Source of the DNA: JAVBMJ01 sp031551275
GTDB taxonomy: Bacteria; Bacteroidota; Bacteroidia; Bacteroidales; Rikenellaceae
Assembly: GCA_031551275.1 (NCBI GenBank)
Contig: JAVBNX010000014.1
Location: 124,001-188,000 of the forward strand
Length of the DNA stretch: 64,000 nt
Reading direction: 5' to 3'
This document shows, piece after piece, positions 25,617 to 34,358 of this stretch (positions are counted from its first letter, which is position 1; every line of letters starts with the position of its first letter). Under the pieces are notes generated by a model, which saw nothing but the letters and a program-made list of their open reading frames with translations, did not search any database and was not told where the DNA came from. The translations under genes and the position numbers were made by a program.

Positions 25617-26392
25617 TGGCAACGGCATTGTTCGATCAAATCATTTTCGGGCCCGTGCGCAGCAGGCGGCTGGGGCTTTCGCTGGGGGTAAACCTTTCGC
25701 CCGTGGCGCGGAAATTTTGTAATTTCGATTGCATTTACTGCGAGTGTGGCAGCTACCGCGAAGGACGCGCGGGCGAGGCGAAACTCCCGAAGCGGGAAGA
25801 GGTGGCGGCCCTGCTCGAGGAAAAGCTCGGCGAGATGGTCGCGGCGGGCACGCCCCCCGATGTGATCACTTTTTCGGGCAACGGGGAGCCCTCCATGCAC
25901 CCCGATTTCGCGGGGGTAATCGACGATACGATCGCCATCCGCGACAGGCTCTGCCCCAAGGCCAAGGTGTCGGTGTTGAGCAACGCCACCATGCTTAAAA
26001 AGCAGGGCGTGCGCGAGGCGCTGCTGAAGATCGACAACAACATACTCAAACTCGATTCGGCGTTCGATAAGACGGTCCGGCTGATCGACTGTCCGCCCCC
26101 GGGCTACTCGGTGGCGCAGGTGGTGGAAGACCTGGGCCGGTTCAAAGGGCGGCTGATCGTCCAGACCATGTTCCTGCGCGGGGAGGTAGGCGGGGAGAAG
26201 ATCGACAACACCACCGAAGAAGAGGTCGCCGCCTGGCTGGAGATACTTAAAAAGATCAATCCCAAACAGGTAATGATATACAGCCTGGACAGGGACACCC
26301 CCGTCCAGACGCTCCAAAAGGTCTCCTCGGAAGAACTGAAATCCATCGCCGACAGGGTGCGCGCCCTGGGGATCGACTGCATAAGCACATAG
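25616..26392 (+). CDS. Radical SAM protein (COG0731-like)
   Basis: 258 residues. The cluster motif is CNFDCIYC (Cys35, 39, 42), followed by an extra Cys44. The opening IIFGPVRSRRLGLSLGVN is distinctive for this Bacteroidetes family, and FSGNGEPSMHPDF is the GGE-like SAM-binding block. There is no SPASM domain. Its substrate is unknown; COG0731 proteins are related to wybutosine-type tRNA enzymes, and the U32/prfB neighbours hint at translation, which is an inference. Its ATG shares the final A of the U32 stop. Confidence 0.85.
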   Translation: MATALFDQIIFGPVRSRRLGLSLGVNLSPVARKFCNFDCIYCECGSYREGRAGEAKLPKREEVAALLEEKLGEMVAAGTPPDVITFSGNGEPSMHPDFAGVIDDTIAIRDRLCPKAKVSVLSNATMLKKQGVREALLKIDNNILKLDSAFDKTVRLIDCPPPGYSVAQVVEDLGRFKGRLIVQTMFLRGEVGGEKIDNTTEEEVAAWLEILKKINPKQVMIYSLDRDTPVQTLQKVSSEELKSIADRVRALGIDCIST

Positions 26393-26395
26393 ATT

Positions 26396-27481
26396 ATGAC
26401 CACTACCGAACAGATACGCGAAATAGCCGAACGCCTGGACAACCTGGCGCGCCACCTGGATATCGACAACCTGAAAATGAGGCTCGAAGAGGAGGAGATC
26501 AAGACCCAGGAGCCCGGATTCTGGGACGATCCCGACAAGGCGCGCGACCAGCTCAAGGTCGTTTCGGGGCTTAAAAACTCCATCTCAGCGTACCAGAAAG
26601 TGCGCTCCATGTCGGACGACCTCTCGCTGATGCCCGACTTCGTCAAAGAGGGCCTCGCCTCGGAAGCCGAGTTGGACGAGCAGTACAAAAAGGCGTTCGC
26701 GGCGGTCGAGGAGCTCGAGATGCGCAATATGCTATCCAACGAGGAGGACAAGTTCGGCGCCATCATGGAGGTCAACTCGGGCGCTGGCGGGACCGAAAGC
26801 CTCGACTGGGCGCAGATGCTTATCCGCATGTACACGCGGTGGGGAGAGCGCAACGACTACAAAGTCAAGGTGCTCGACCTGCAACCCGGCGAGGAGGCCG
26901 GGGTCAAATCGGCGACCCTGGAGTTCGAGGGCGAGTACGCCTACGGCTACCTCAAGGGCGAGAGCGGCGTGCACCGGCTGGTCAGGCCCTCGCCGTTCAA
27001 CGCCAACAACAAGCGCCAGACCACCTTCGCGTCGGTGTTCGTATCCCCGGCCGTGGACGATACGATCGAGATCGTGGTCAACCCCGGCGACATCGAGTGG
27101 GACACCTACCGCAGCAGCGGGGCGGGCGGACAGAACGTCAACAAGGTCGAGACCGGCGTGCGGCTGAGGCACCTCCCCTCGGGGATCGTGGTGGAGAACA
27201 CAGAGACGCGCTCCCAGCTGATGAACAAGGAGAACGCCATGCGCATCCTGCGCTCGAGGCTCTACCAGATCGAGCTGGACAAACGCATGGAGACCCAAAA
27301 GCAGTTGGAAGGCGAGAAAAAACGGATCGAATGGGGATCCCAGATCCGCAGCTACGTGCTGGACGACCGCCGGGTCAAGGACCACCGCACCAACTACCAG
27401 ACCTCCGACACCCAGGCCGTGTTGGACGGGGAGATCGACGACTTTATCAGGGAGTATTTGCTGGCCGCGGGGGGCGAGTAA
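26396..27481 (+). CDS. prfB: Peptide chain release factor 2, encoded without a frameshift
   Basis: 361 residues. It recognises UGA/UAA through the SPF tripeptide (RPSPFNANN) and hydrolyses peptidyl-tRNA with the GGQ loop (SGAGGQNVNK). Full-length N-terminal helices are read in one frame from ATG 26396. At the place where many bacteria have CUU-UGA-C and a programmed +1 shift (E. coli RGYL/DYD), this gene reads CACCTGGATATC in frame, so there is no autoregulatory frameshift. It starts 3 bases after the radical SAM stop as the last gene of the run. Confidence 0.96.
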   Translation: MTTTEQIREIAERLDNLARHLDIDNLKMRLEEEEIKTQEPGFWDDPDKARDQLKVVSGLKNSISAYQKVRSMSDDLSLMPDFVKEGLASEAELDEQYKKAFAAVEELEMRNMLSNEEDKFGAIMEVNSGAGGTESLDWAQMLIRMYTRWGERNDYKVKVLDLQPGEEAGVKSATLEFEGEYAYGYLKGESGVHRLVRPSPFNANNKRQTTFASVFVSPAVDDTIEIVVNPGDIEWDTYRSSGAGGQNVNKVETGVRLRHLPSGIVVENTETRSQLMNKENAMRILRSRLYQIELDKRMETQKQLEGEKKRIEWGSQIRSYVLDDRRVKDHRTNYQTSDTQAVLDGEIDDFIREYLLAAGGE

Positions 27482-27534
27482 GCGGGACGAGACCGGAGCA
27501 ACGGTTTGTATTAGGAAATTCGGGGGCAAAATAT

Positions 27535-27542
27535 TAGTTTTG
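27535..27542 (+). promoter_or_regulatory. -7 element for the first SH3-barrel paralog
   Basis: TAGTTTTG fits TAnnTTTG, 20 bases before the ATG at 27563. Confidence 0.55.
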
Positions 27543-27562
27543 TTCCACTAACCCTTTCCGGT

Positions 27563-28282
27563 ATGAAGAAAAGTCTACTCTTTTTGCTTTTCCTGGCGGT
27601 CTCCGTTTCGGGGGCAAGCGCAAGTAAAAACGCACCCGATACGACGACGGTCTACCTGAAAGACGGTACGACCATGAGGGGCGTGATCGAGGCGTTTTCG
27701 CCCCGCGATTCGGTCACGATCAAGACTAGTGAGGGCAATACGCTTACATACTACCGGGAAGATATCCACTTTATTACCCTGCCGAAAGACGGGGGGCAAA
27801 ACAGGCATAAAGGATATATGGGTATCGTAGAACTCGGCTACGGTTTTTGCCTGACTGAATCGTTTACAGCTTTGAACCGCATTCAGGCGGCCATTATTAA
27901 CGGCTACCGGTTTAACTCCTGTTTTTACGCCGGCATCGGCATCGGCTACACCAGTACACATACCGCAGGAAATAGGGCAGGCTACAACTCCCTTCCCCTT
28001 TATCTCCACCTACGTACTGACCTGATCGACAGGTCCGTTACTCCCTATTTTTCCATGAATATCGGTTACAACCTCAAGCTGAACAGCAAAATATCCGACT
28101 TTGACAAATTAACCGGAGGATTTAAAGGATTGATGCTGGAGCCTACGGTGGGCATCTCCTTCAAGGTAATCCACAACCATAGTTGTTATCTGGGATTGGG
28201 TTATGTATGGAACGAAATCATCCCATCCAGATCCGGTAAAAGCGTAAGTTTCCTGGCAATAAAGGCCGGCTACACCTTCTGA
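27563..28282 (+). CDS. SH3-like plus outer-membrane barrel protein, paralog 1
   Basis: 239 residues. A signal peptide (MKKSLLFLLFLAVSVSGASA) is followed by a compact motif, VYLKDGTTMRGVIEAF with TLTYYREDIHFITL (about 30-74). This is a small SH3-like strand unit seen before barrels in many Bacteroidetes proteins. Residues about 85-239 form a barrel with GYMGIVELGYGF, PLYLHLRTDL, GGFKGLMLEP and a closing AGYTF. Two relatives follow at 29932 and 30754, separated from it by a reversed CotH gene. Composition is more AT-rich than the surrounding genes. Function unknown. Confidence 0.7.
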   Translation: MKKSLLFLLFLAVSVSGASASKNAPDTTTVYLKDGTTMRGVIEAFSPRDSVTIKTSEGNTLTYYREDIHFITLPKDGGQNRHKGYMGIVELGYGFCLTESFTALNRIQAAIINGYRFNSCFYAGIGIGYTSTHTAGNRAGYNSLPLYLHLRTDLIDRSVTPYFSMNIGYNLKLNSKISDFDKLTGGFKGLMLEPTVGISFKVIHNHSCYLGLGYVWNEIIPSRSGKSVSFLAIKAGYTF

Positions 28283-28289
28283 CCCATCC

Positions 28290-29819
28290 CTACTGCCCGA
28301 AGGCCGCGATCTGGGCATCGATCGCGGCGATGCGCTGCGTAAGGAAGTTGTCGGCGTAGTCCACTTCCTGCTGCCAGGTGTCGAATTTGACCAGGCCCAC
28401 GCTGATGTAGCGGCCCAGGATCGGCCAGCGCTGGAAGTTCTTGACCTGGGAATGGATCAGGTTCTCCTCGATCGCGGAAATGCGGCCTCTGAGCCGGATG
28501 TTGTAGTCGCTTTTAAAGAGCGCCCATTGCGCCTTGACGATGCCGGCAAAGTAGGGGTCGGTCAGCAAACGGTCGAAGTAGGTGTTGTGGCGCCAGTAGA
28601 GCGCCCCGACGGGCGATACCGTGGGCGGCGCGGCCCAGCCGTTGTTTCCGGCCGCCGCCAGGCCCAGCGACCACTCGGCGTCCCAGACGGGGTACATCTT
28701 CAGCTTCGAGGTACGCGACTCGAGGGCGTAGTAGGGATTGGTGTCAATGTTGCCCAGGATCTCCTGCACCAGGTACCAGCGGGCGAAGTTCTCCGCGTCG
28801 ATGTACTTGCGGTAGCCCACCCCGGGATCCCGGTAGTCGGTGCGGTAGAGGGCGGCCTCGAAGTTGTTCATAAAGTTCTTGATGAAGTTGTACTTCTCGT
28901 CGCCGCTGGCAATCTCCCCGTCGGGGTCGGGGTATTTGAAGGTAAAGCTGACCCCGCGGTTGGTGGTAAACCACAACGGCTCGTTGTACCAGTAGTTGTC
29001 GCGCTCGAACAGGAAGCCGTCCGAGGCGATGTCGGCCCTGTCGGCGGCCACCTTGACGTGCTCGCCCATCAGGTAGGTACCCTGGTATGCACCGTTCATA
29101 AAGAGCTCCACATGGTGGGAGCGCGGCGTCCAGGGGAGGCCGAAAAGCTTGGCCAGCTCGAACAGGTAGCTGGTCCGGAGCAGCGATTTGTCGCAGTACT
29201 CGGCCAGCAAGACCCAATCCTTGTCGGCGGGCATATCCAGGATCGCGGATTTGGAGTCGAACTTGATCCGGTAGGGTTTCTTTTCGTAGTTCCACGTGGC
29301 GTTGCCCCGCCCCTTGATCCTCATGCGGCCCTGGTAGCCCGAGGAGAACTCCGGCGTCTTAGAGACGCTGACCGACCCGTTCACATAGTCGTCCTTGCTG
29401 GCCACAGCCGCGCTCCCGTCGGTGGTTATCTCCACGATGGGCAACCCGGTGTAGACCTTGACCGTGACCCGGTAGTCGCGCACGCTCCCCCTCTCCCCGA
29501 CCAGGCGGTAGGTCACGGTGCTGCGGAAGTCCTGCGGCGAATTGCCCGAGACCTGCGCCGTGCCGCCCACCTCGACCCGGGCGAAATCGCCCCCGAAGCT
29601 CGGGACCAGGCCCTCGCCGCTCTTGACGTAGGGAATCAGGGCGGTAATCCCATCGCCCGAGATGGTGCAGTTGACATCGCCCGAGCTGCTGAACCCGGGG
29701 TTGTCGGCCGCCGTGAACTTGAACGAGGTAAAGCGAACGGATTCCTCCAGGGCCTGGGGGTCGGACTTGCCGCAGGCGAAAGCCAGGGCGACGGAGAGCA
29801 GGGCGAAAGATTTTTTCAT
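28290..29819 (-). CDS. CotH-like kinase family lipoprotein
   Basis: 509 residues with a lipoprotein-like signal (LAFACGKS, Cys16). The N-terminal region, about 25-150, looks like one or two Ig-like domains (VRDYRVTVKVYTG closes it). The CotH domain follows: MRIKGRGNATWNYEKKPYR, KDWVLLAEYCDKSLLR and YLVQEILGNIDTNPYY. CotH proteins are atypical kinases first known from spore coats; secreted forms are common in Bacteroidetes with unknown targets. It is reversed between paralogs 1 and 2 of the barrel family, with a 7-base convergent gap to paralog 1. Confidence 0.87.
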   Translation of the reverse strand: MKKSFALLSVALAFACGKSDPQALEESVRFTSFKFTAADNPGFSSSGDVNCTISGDGITALIPYVKSGEGLVPSFGGDFARVEVGGTAQVSGNSPQDFRSTVTYRLVGERGSVRDYRVTVKVYTGLPIVEITTDGSAAVASKDDYVNGSVSVSKTPEFSSGYQGRMRIKGRGNATWNYEKKPYRIKFDSKSAILDMPADKDWVLLAEYCDKSLLRTSYLFELAKLFGLPWTPRSHHVELFMNGAYQGTYLMGEHVKVAADRADIASDGFLFERDNYWYNEPLWFTTNRGVSFTFKYPDPDGEIASGDEKYNFIKNFMNNFEAALYRTDYRDPGVGYRKYIDAENFARWYLVQEILGNIDTNPYYALESRTSKLKMYPVWDAEWSLGLAAAGNNGWAAPPTVSPVGALYWRHNTYFDRLLTDPYFAGIVKAQWALFKSDYNIRLRGRISAIEENLIHSQVKNFQRWPILGRYISVGLVKFDTWQQEVDYADNFLTQRIAAIDAQIAAFGQ

Positions 29820-29900
29820 CGTTTTGTATCAAGGATGGCTAAAGTACTCAAAACGTTGGATTTTACAAGGCCGGGCGCATTGAATTGTCGTATTTTATAA

Positions 29901-29908
29901 TAACTTTG
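29901..29908 (+). promoter_or_regulatory. -7 element for barrel paralogs 2 and 3
   Basis: TAACTTTG, 23 bases before the ATG at 29932. Confidence 0.6.
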
Positions 29909-29931
29909 TCATATAACTAATATCCCGCGGC

Positions 29932-30744
29932 ATGAAAAAACTCGGACTCCTTTCCATCCTTCTTGTCTCCCTCTTCCTGGGTGCGCGCGCACAAAACTAC
30001 GCGGCGGACAGGGCGGCCATCCACTTGAAAAGCGGCGCGATCGTCCGGGGGGCGATCGTGATGGAGATTCCCCGCGAGTCGATTACCATTACCACCGACG
30101 ACGGCAACACCCTGACTTACTACGACAAGGACATCCGATGGATCAGCCGGTCAAGAAGTCCGCAGGCCGGAAGCGGCAACAGCGATGCGGCAACCGCCCC
30201 GGGCTCTGCCTCCGCCTCGACCGCCGTTACCTCCACCGCCCCGAAAGCGACGCGTTTCTCGGCGAGGCCCGCCGGGTACACGGGCATCCTGGAGGTCAAC
30301 TACGGCATCGGGATAGCGTCGGGAACTTCCGGCTGGGACCGCATCCAGGCAACCTACGTTTTCGGGGGGACGATCAACCCCTATTTATACGCTGGCGTGG
30401 GAACTGGGCTCAACTATTACTCGATCTCCATTTCGTATTTTTACGGCAGTATCGCCAGGAGATTTTACTCGATCCCCCTCTACGCCCATCTGCGGGCCAA
30501 TATGCTCGACAAGGACGTTACCCCGTTCTTTGCCCTGAGCGCGGGCTACAACATCAGCCTCGACGGTCCCGGCGGAGGGTTCAAGGGGCTGATCATGGAG
30601 CCTTCGGCAGGCGTATCCTTCAGGGTAAGCGACCGGGAAAGCCTCTATCTCGGCATCGGCTACGCCTTGAGCGAACTGCGGTCGGACGGATACTCCGAAG
30701 GAAAGCTGGAGAACCTGACCTTTAAACTCGGCTTTACCTTTTAA
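29932..30744 (+). CDS. SH3-like plus outer-membrane barrel protein, paralog 2
   Basis: 270 residues. Signal peptide MKKLGLLSILLVSLFLGARAQ; SH3-like unit IHLKSGAIVRGAIVMEIP with GNTLTYYDKDIRWIS (about 28-70). A low-complexity Ser/Ala/Thr linker spans about 70-108, then comes a barrel (GYTGILEVNYGIGIASG, PLYAHLRANML, GGGFKGLIMEPSAGVSFRVS), ending KLGFTF. It is GC-rich, unlike paralog 1. It sits 9 bases before paralog 3 and shares its promoter. Confidence 0.7.
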   Translation: MKKLGLLSILLVSLFLGARAQNYAADRAAIHLKSGAIVRGAIVMEIPRESITITTDDGNTLTYYDKDIRWISRSRSPQAGSGNSDAATAPGSASASTAVTSTAPKATRFSARPAGYTGILEVNYGIGIASGTSGWDRIQATYVFGGTINPYLYAGVGTGLNYYSISISYFYGSIARRFYSIPLYAHLRANMLDKDVTPFFALSAGYNISLDGPGGGFKGLIMEPSAGVSFRVSDRESLYLGIGYALSELRSDGYSEGKLENLTFKLGFTF

Positions 30745-30753
30745 CCGGGCGGT

Positions 30754-31569
30754 ATGAAAAAATTCGTACTTTTCTCAACTCTTCTTGCGTTGTATTGTGC
30801 GGATGCAAGCGCGCGGAAAAACTCTCCGGAAAGGGCGGTCGTCTATCTGGTAAACGGCGTTGTGATCCGGGGCCAGATCGTGGAGGACATTCCCGGCGAA
30901 ACATTAAAGGTCGTCGAGGACCTGGGCGATACGATCGCGTACCAATACGAACTGATCCAGTCGGTCTACCTGCCCAAATCCCGCGAGGCGAGGGTAATAA
31001 ACCCGGCAGCCGACATGAAAACCAGGATGACTGCCGCCCAGATCGCCGCCCAAAAACGCGCAACAGACAATGTGACGGGATACCTGCCCAAGAGCAAAGG
31101 CTATATGGGTATTATTGAAGCGAACGTCGGTTACGGACTCACTGAAAAATCAGCGGGGTCGGAAATGGGCGCCGGCAGGTTGCAGGCGACATTGATCAAC
31201 GGCTACAAGTTCAATCCCTATTTTTATCTCGGCCTGGGCACGGGGGTCAATTACTATCTTTCCCACGAGAATAATTTGTCCGTCCCGCTGTACGGCCATA
31301 TGCGAGTGGATTTCATGGACCAAAACACTACGCCCTACCTTGCGCTGAACCTCGGGGCAAACGTCGCAGTCAAAGACCAGAGCACCAATTTCAACGGGCT
31401 GCTTGCGGAGGTGGCATTGGGCGTTTCCTTTAGGGTAAGCGATTTGAATTGTGTCTACCTCGGATTGTGTTACGCCAAAAACAAAATGGAACTGAGCGGC
31501 GGCACTTCATACTGGGAAAAGAGTACGGGTATGAATTTCGTGCTGATCAAGGTCGGGTTTACATTTTAG
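30754..31569 (+). CDS. SH3-like plus outer-membrane barrel protein, paralog 3
   Basis: 271 residues. Signal peptide MKKFVLFSTLLALYCADASA; SH3-like unit VYLVNGVVIRGQIVEDIP (about 31-48), more diverged in its second half (TIAYQYELIQSVYLPK). A basic linker rich in Ala/Gln/Arg spans about 75-105, then a barrel with GYMGIIEANVGYGL, PLYGHMRVDFMD, FNGLLAEVALGVSFRVSD and final KVGFTF. It probably forms an operon with paralog 2. The pattern of conserved pieces suggests duplication followed by divergence of the linker. Confidence 0.7.
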   Translation: MKKFVLFSTLLALYCADASARKNSPERAVVYLVNGVVIRGQIVEDIPGETLKVVEDLGDTIAYQYELIQSVYLPKSREARVINPAADMKTRMTAAQIAAQKRATDNVTGYLPKSKGYMGIIEANVGYGLTEKSAGSEMGAGRLQATLINGYKFNPYFYLGLGTGVNYYLSHENNLSVPLYGHMRVDFMDQNTTPYLALNLGANVAVKDQSTNFNGLLAEVALGVSFRVSDLNCVYLGLCYAKNKMELSGGTSYWEKSTGMNFVLIKVGFTF

Positions 31570-31581
31570 CCCTCCGGACCG

Positions 31582-31959
31582 TTACGACTTGACCACGCGC
31601 GGGGCGCGGGGCGAGCGGCGGTTGGGATTGGACTTTCCCGACTGGCTGCCGCGGCCCTGTCCGCCCTCTTTGCCGGGGGTCCGGGGTTTCGGGGCGGGGC
31701 GGGACTTGCCCGGATCGTGGTTTGCACCACCCCGGTCAGCCTTACCGGAGGGGACGGCCGGGTCGCGGACATTGAGCTTCTGCTCGATCTTCTCCAGGCG
31801 GTGGAGTATCTCGTCGGTCTTCGAGGCGACGGAGGCCTCGCGGATCGCTTTTTTGGCCTGCTTGGTCGTGGCGAAGATCTTGATCGCGACGATGGTCACG
31901 ATCAACAGCGTGCCCAGCACGTGGTAATTCTGCATCAGGTATTTCAACACTCCGTCCAT
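31582..31959 (-). CDS. Small membrane protein with coiled coil and basic low-complexity tail
   Basis: 125 residues, family not recognised. One membrane segment (about 13-30) is followed by a short charged helix with heptad-like spacing (TDEILHRLEKIEQKL, about 48-62). The second half is disordered and rich in Lys/Arg/Gly/Pro/Ser (net positive). It lies 51 bases downstream of priA on the same strand and may be co-transcribed. The basic tail could contact nucleic acid or membrane lipids; that is speculation. Confidence 0.55.
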   Translation of the reverse strand: MDGVLKYLMQNYHVLGTLLIVTIVAIKIFATTKQAKKAIREASVASKTDEILHRLEKIEQKLNVRDPAVPSGKADRGGANHDPGKSRPAPKPRTPGKEGGQGRGSQSGKSNPNRRSPRAPRVVKS

Positions 31960-32010
31960 ATCCTTGGCTTTTGCCCGGGATATATCAAATGCCCTGCCAC
32001 AAACAATTTC

Positions 32011-34239
32011 TTAAAACTGCGGGTCGACGTCGATCGCCACGCGCACGCGTTTGTGCAGGGCAGACAGGGCGGACAACGCCTCGCGGAGGGTTTGCTTGGC
32101 CTGGGCGAGTTTCCTTTCGGGGCCCAACTTGAGGGTAAAGCGCAGGATGTGCTCGCCGCGGATCCGCTCCACGGGGGGCGGGGCGGGGCCCATCAGCGCG
32201 TCGCCCAGTAGGGGGCGCAGTCTTTGCTCCAGCCATTGGGCGGCGGCGGACAACGTATCCTCGTTGCGGCTTTTGAGCTCCACCTCGATCATCCTGCACC
32301 ACGGGGGGTAGCAGAACTCTTTGCGCTCGGCCATCTGGGCGGCGAACATGGCGGGGTAGTCGCCGGAGAGGGCCTGGCGGATGATCTCCAGCTCGGGGCG
32401 CGAGGTCTGGACCACGACCTCGCCCCGGTCGTCGGTGCGTCCGGCGCGGCCCGCGACCTGGGTAATGAGCGAAAAGGCGCGCTCGGCGGCCCGGAAGTCG
32501 GGCAGGCTCAACAGGTTGTCGGCGTTGAGGATGCCCACCAGCGCCACGCCACCGAAGTCGAAGCCCTTGGCGATCATCTGGGTGCCGACCAGGATATCGG
32601 TCCGGCGGGCGGAAAAGTCGTCCAGGATGGTGCGGTAGTCGGTCTTGTTGCGCGTCGCATCGCTGTCCAGGCGGGCCACGGCGGCCTGCGGGTATTTCTT
32701 GGCGATCTCCCCGGCGATCTTCTCGGTCCCGAAGCCGCGGGGCTCGGGTTTGCCCTTGCCGCACGCGGGGCACGCCTCGGGCATACGCTGCGAGGTGCCG
32801 CAGTGGTGGCAACGGAGCTTGCGTTCGAAGGCGTGGAAGGTCAACGGCATATTGCAGCTCCGGCAAAAGGGGATGTGGGCGCAGGCCGGGCACTCCACAT
32901 AGGGCGAGAAGCCCCGCCGGTTCTGGAAGAGCATGACCTGGCGGCCCTCTTCGAGGGCTTTGGCGATCGCGTCGGAGAGCTCCTTGTTCAGGTGGCCGCG
33001 CCTCTCGCCGCGTTTGGCCGCCCGGAGCGTGTCGGAGAGGACGATCCGGGGCAGCGCGCCCTGTCCGTAGCGCTCGGTCAGCAGTGCCAGGCCGTACTTG
33101 CCCGACAAGGCGTTGGAGTAGCTCTCGATCGAGGGCGTCGCGCTGCCCAGCAGGGTCTTGGCCCCGCAGAGGCGCGCCAGCACCATGGCCGTATCGCGGG
33201 CGTGGTAGCGGGGGGCGGGGTCGGCCTGCTTGTAGCTCGGGTCGTGCTCCTCGTCGACCACCACGAGGCCCAGCTCTTTAAAGGGCAGGAAGATGGCCGA
33301 GCGCGCCCCGACGATTACATGGCCGCCGCTTTGGGCCGCCTGCCACGCGTCGAGGCGGCGGCGGGGAGTCAGGTGGGAGTGGTACTCGACCACGCGGCCG
33401 GGGAAGTGGCGCTCGATGCGGCGGACCAGTTGCGAGGTCAGGGCGATCTCCGGCAGGAGGTAGAGCACGCTTTTGCCCTCTTGGAGCGCCTTGTCCATCG
33501 CGGCGAAATAGACCATGCTCTTGCCGCTCGACGTGATCCCGTGCAGCAGGAGCGTATCTTTCTGCATGAATTGTTGTTCCACCGAAGCGAAGGCTTCCTT
33601 TTGGTGGGGGGTCAGTTCGCCGGGATCGGGGGCGGGAAAATCCCCTGCCGGGATAGCGCTGCGCTCACAGATGCGGATCAACTCCCTTTTCTCCAACGTG
33701 CGCAGCACATTCAAAGGGGCGCCGGACAATTCGCGGGGCATCTCCTCCGCGCGGTTGTCGGCCAGGTAAGCGACGATGTCCATCATCGCCCGGTAGAGCG
33801 CAGGGAAACGTTCAAGCTTTTCCAGGGCGCGGTTCAGGCTCTCGTCGCTGCCGAGCGACGGATGCAACGAAATGTATCTGGATAGGTGCAATTTGGGCTG
33901 GTTGCGCAAAACCTCCGCCAACGACTCCCCGGAAGGGCGCAGTACAGAGGGCATGGCGCAGGCCATTACCTCGCCCAATGTGCACATGTAGTAGTCGGCG
34001 ATCCACGACCAAAGCCCGACCTGCTCCTGCGAAACGGCGAAACCGGGCAAGACCGCCTGCACGGGTTTGGTGGCGAACTCGGGCGTCTGGTCGTGCGTAC
34101 GCAGGGCCACACCCGTATAGAACCGTCCCCTGCCCACCTCGACAACGACCCTGCCGCCCGCCGCAACATCCTCTTCCCCAAGCGAGAAGGTAAGCGGCGG
34201 CAGCGCCAAAGGGACGATAATATCGGCGAAACGGGGCAT
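32011..34239 (-). CDS. priA: Primosomal protein N' (replication restart helicase PriA)
   Basis: 742 residues, normal length. Walker A GITSSGKSMVYF, Walker B VVDEEHDPSYKQ and the zinc-binding region (CPACAHIPFCRSCNMPL, CHHCGTSQRMPEACPACG) are complete. QMIAKGFDFGGVALVG and QVAGRAGR are late helicase motifs. It binds stalled forks and reloads the replisome. A -7 element lies 58 bases upstream. It is divergent from the yitT-like gene. Confidence 0.96.
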   Translation of the reverse strand: MPRFADIIVPLALPPLTFSLGEEDVAAGGRVVVEVGRGRFYTGVALRTHDQTPEFATKPVQAVLPGFAVSQEQVGLWSWIADYYMCTLGEVMACAMPSVLRPSGESLAEVLRNQPKLHLSRYISLHPSLGSDESLNRALEKLERFPALYRAMMDIVAYLADNRAEEMPRELSGAPLNVLRTLEKRELIRICERSAIPAGDFPAPDPGELTPHQKEAFASVEQQFMQKDTLLLHGITSSGKSMVYFAAMDKALQEGKSVLYLLPEIALTSQLVRRIERHFPGRVVEYHSHLTPRRRLDAWQAAQSGGHVIVGARSAIFLPFKELGLVVVDEEHDPSYKQADPAPRYHARDTAMVLARLCGAKTLLGSATPSIESYSNALSGKYGLALLTERYGQGALPRIVLSDTLRAAKRGERRGHLNKELSDAIAKALEEGRQVMLFQNRRGFSPYVECPACAHIPFCRSCNMPLTFHAFERKLRCHHCGTSQRMPEACPACGKGKPEPRGFGTEKIAGEIAKKYPQAAVARLDSDATRNKTDYRTILDDFSARRTDILVGTQMIAKGFDFGGVALVGILNADNLLSLPDFRAAERAFSLITQVAGRAGRTDDRGEVVVQTSRPELEIIRQALSGDYPAMFAAQMAERKEFCYPPWCRMIEVELKSRNEDTLSAAAQWLEQRLRPLLGDALMGPAPPPVERIRGEHILRFTLKLGPERKLAQAKQTLREALSALSALHKRVRVAIDVDPQF

Positions 34240-34297
34240 CTGAAGGTTTTTTGCGGGGCGAAAGGTCCGGCATTCCGAAAACGGGGAAAGCGAAACG

Positions 34298-34305
34298 CAA
34301 AAATA
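34298..34305 (-). promoter_or_regulatory. -7 element for priA
   Basis: TATTTTTG on the minus strand, 58 bases before the ATG. Confidence 0.5.
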
Positions 34306-34327
34306 GGGAAATTTGCAGCAAAATCCT

Positions 34328-34335
34328 TAACTTTG
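34328..34335 (+). promoter_or_regulatory. -7 element for the yitT-like gene
   Basis: TAACTTTG, 23 bases before the ATG at 34359. It lies 22 bases from the divergent priA element. Confidence 0.55.
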
Positions 34336-34358
34336 GGGCGAATTAAAAGCCGCGGAGC

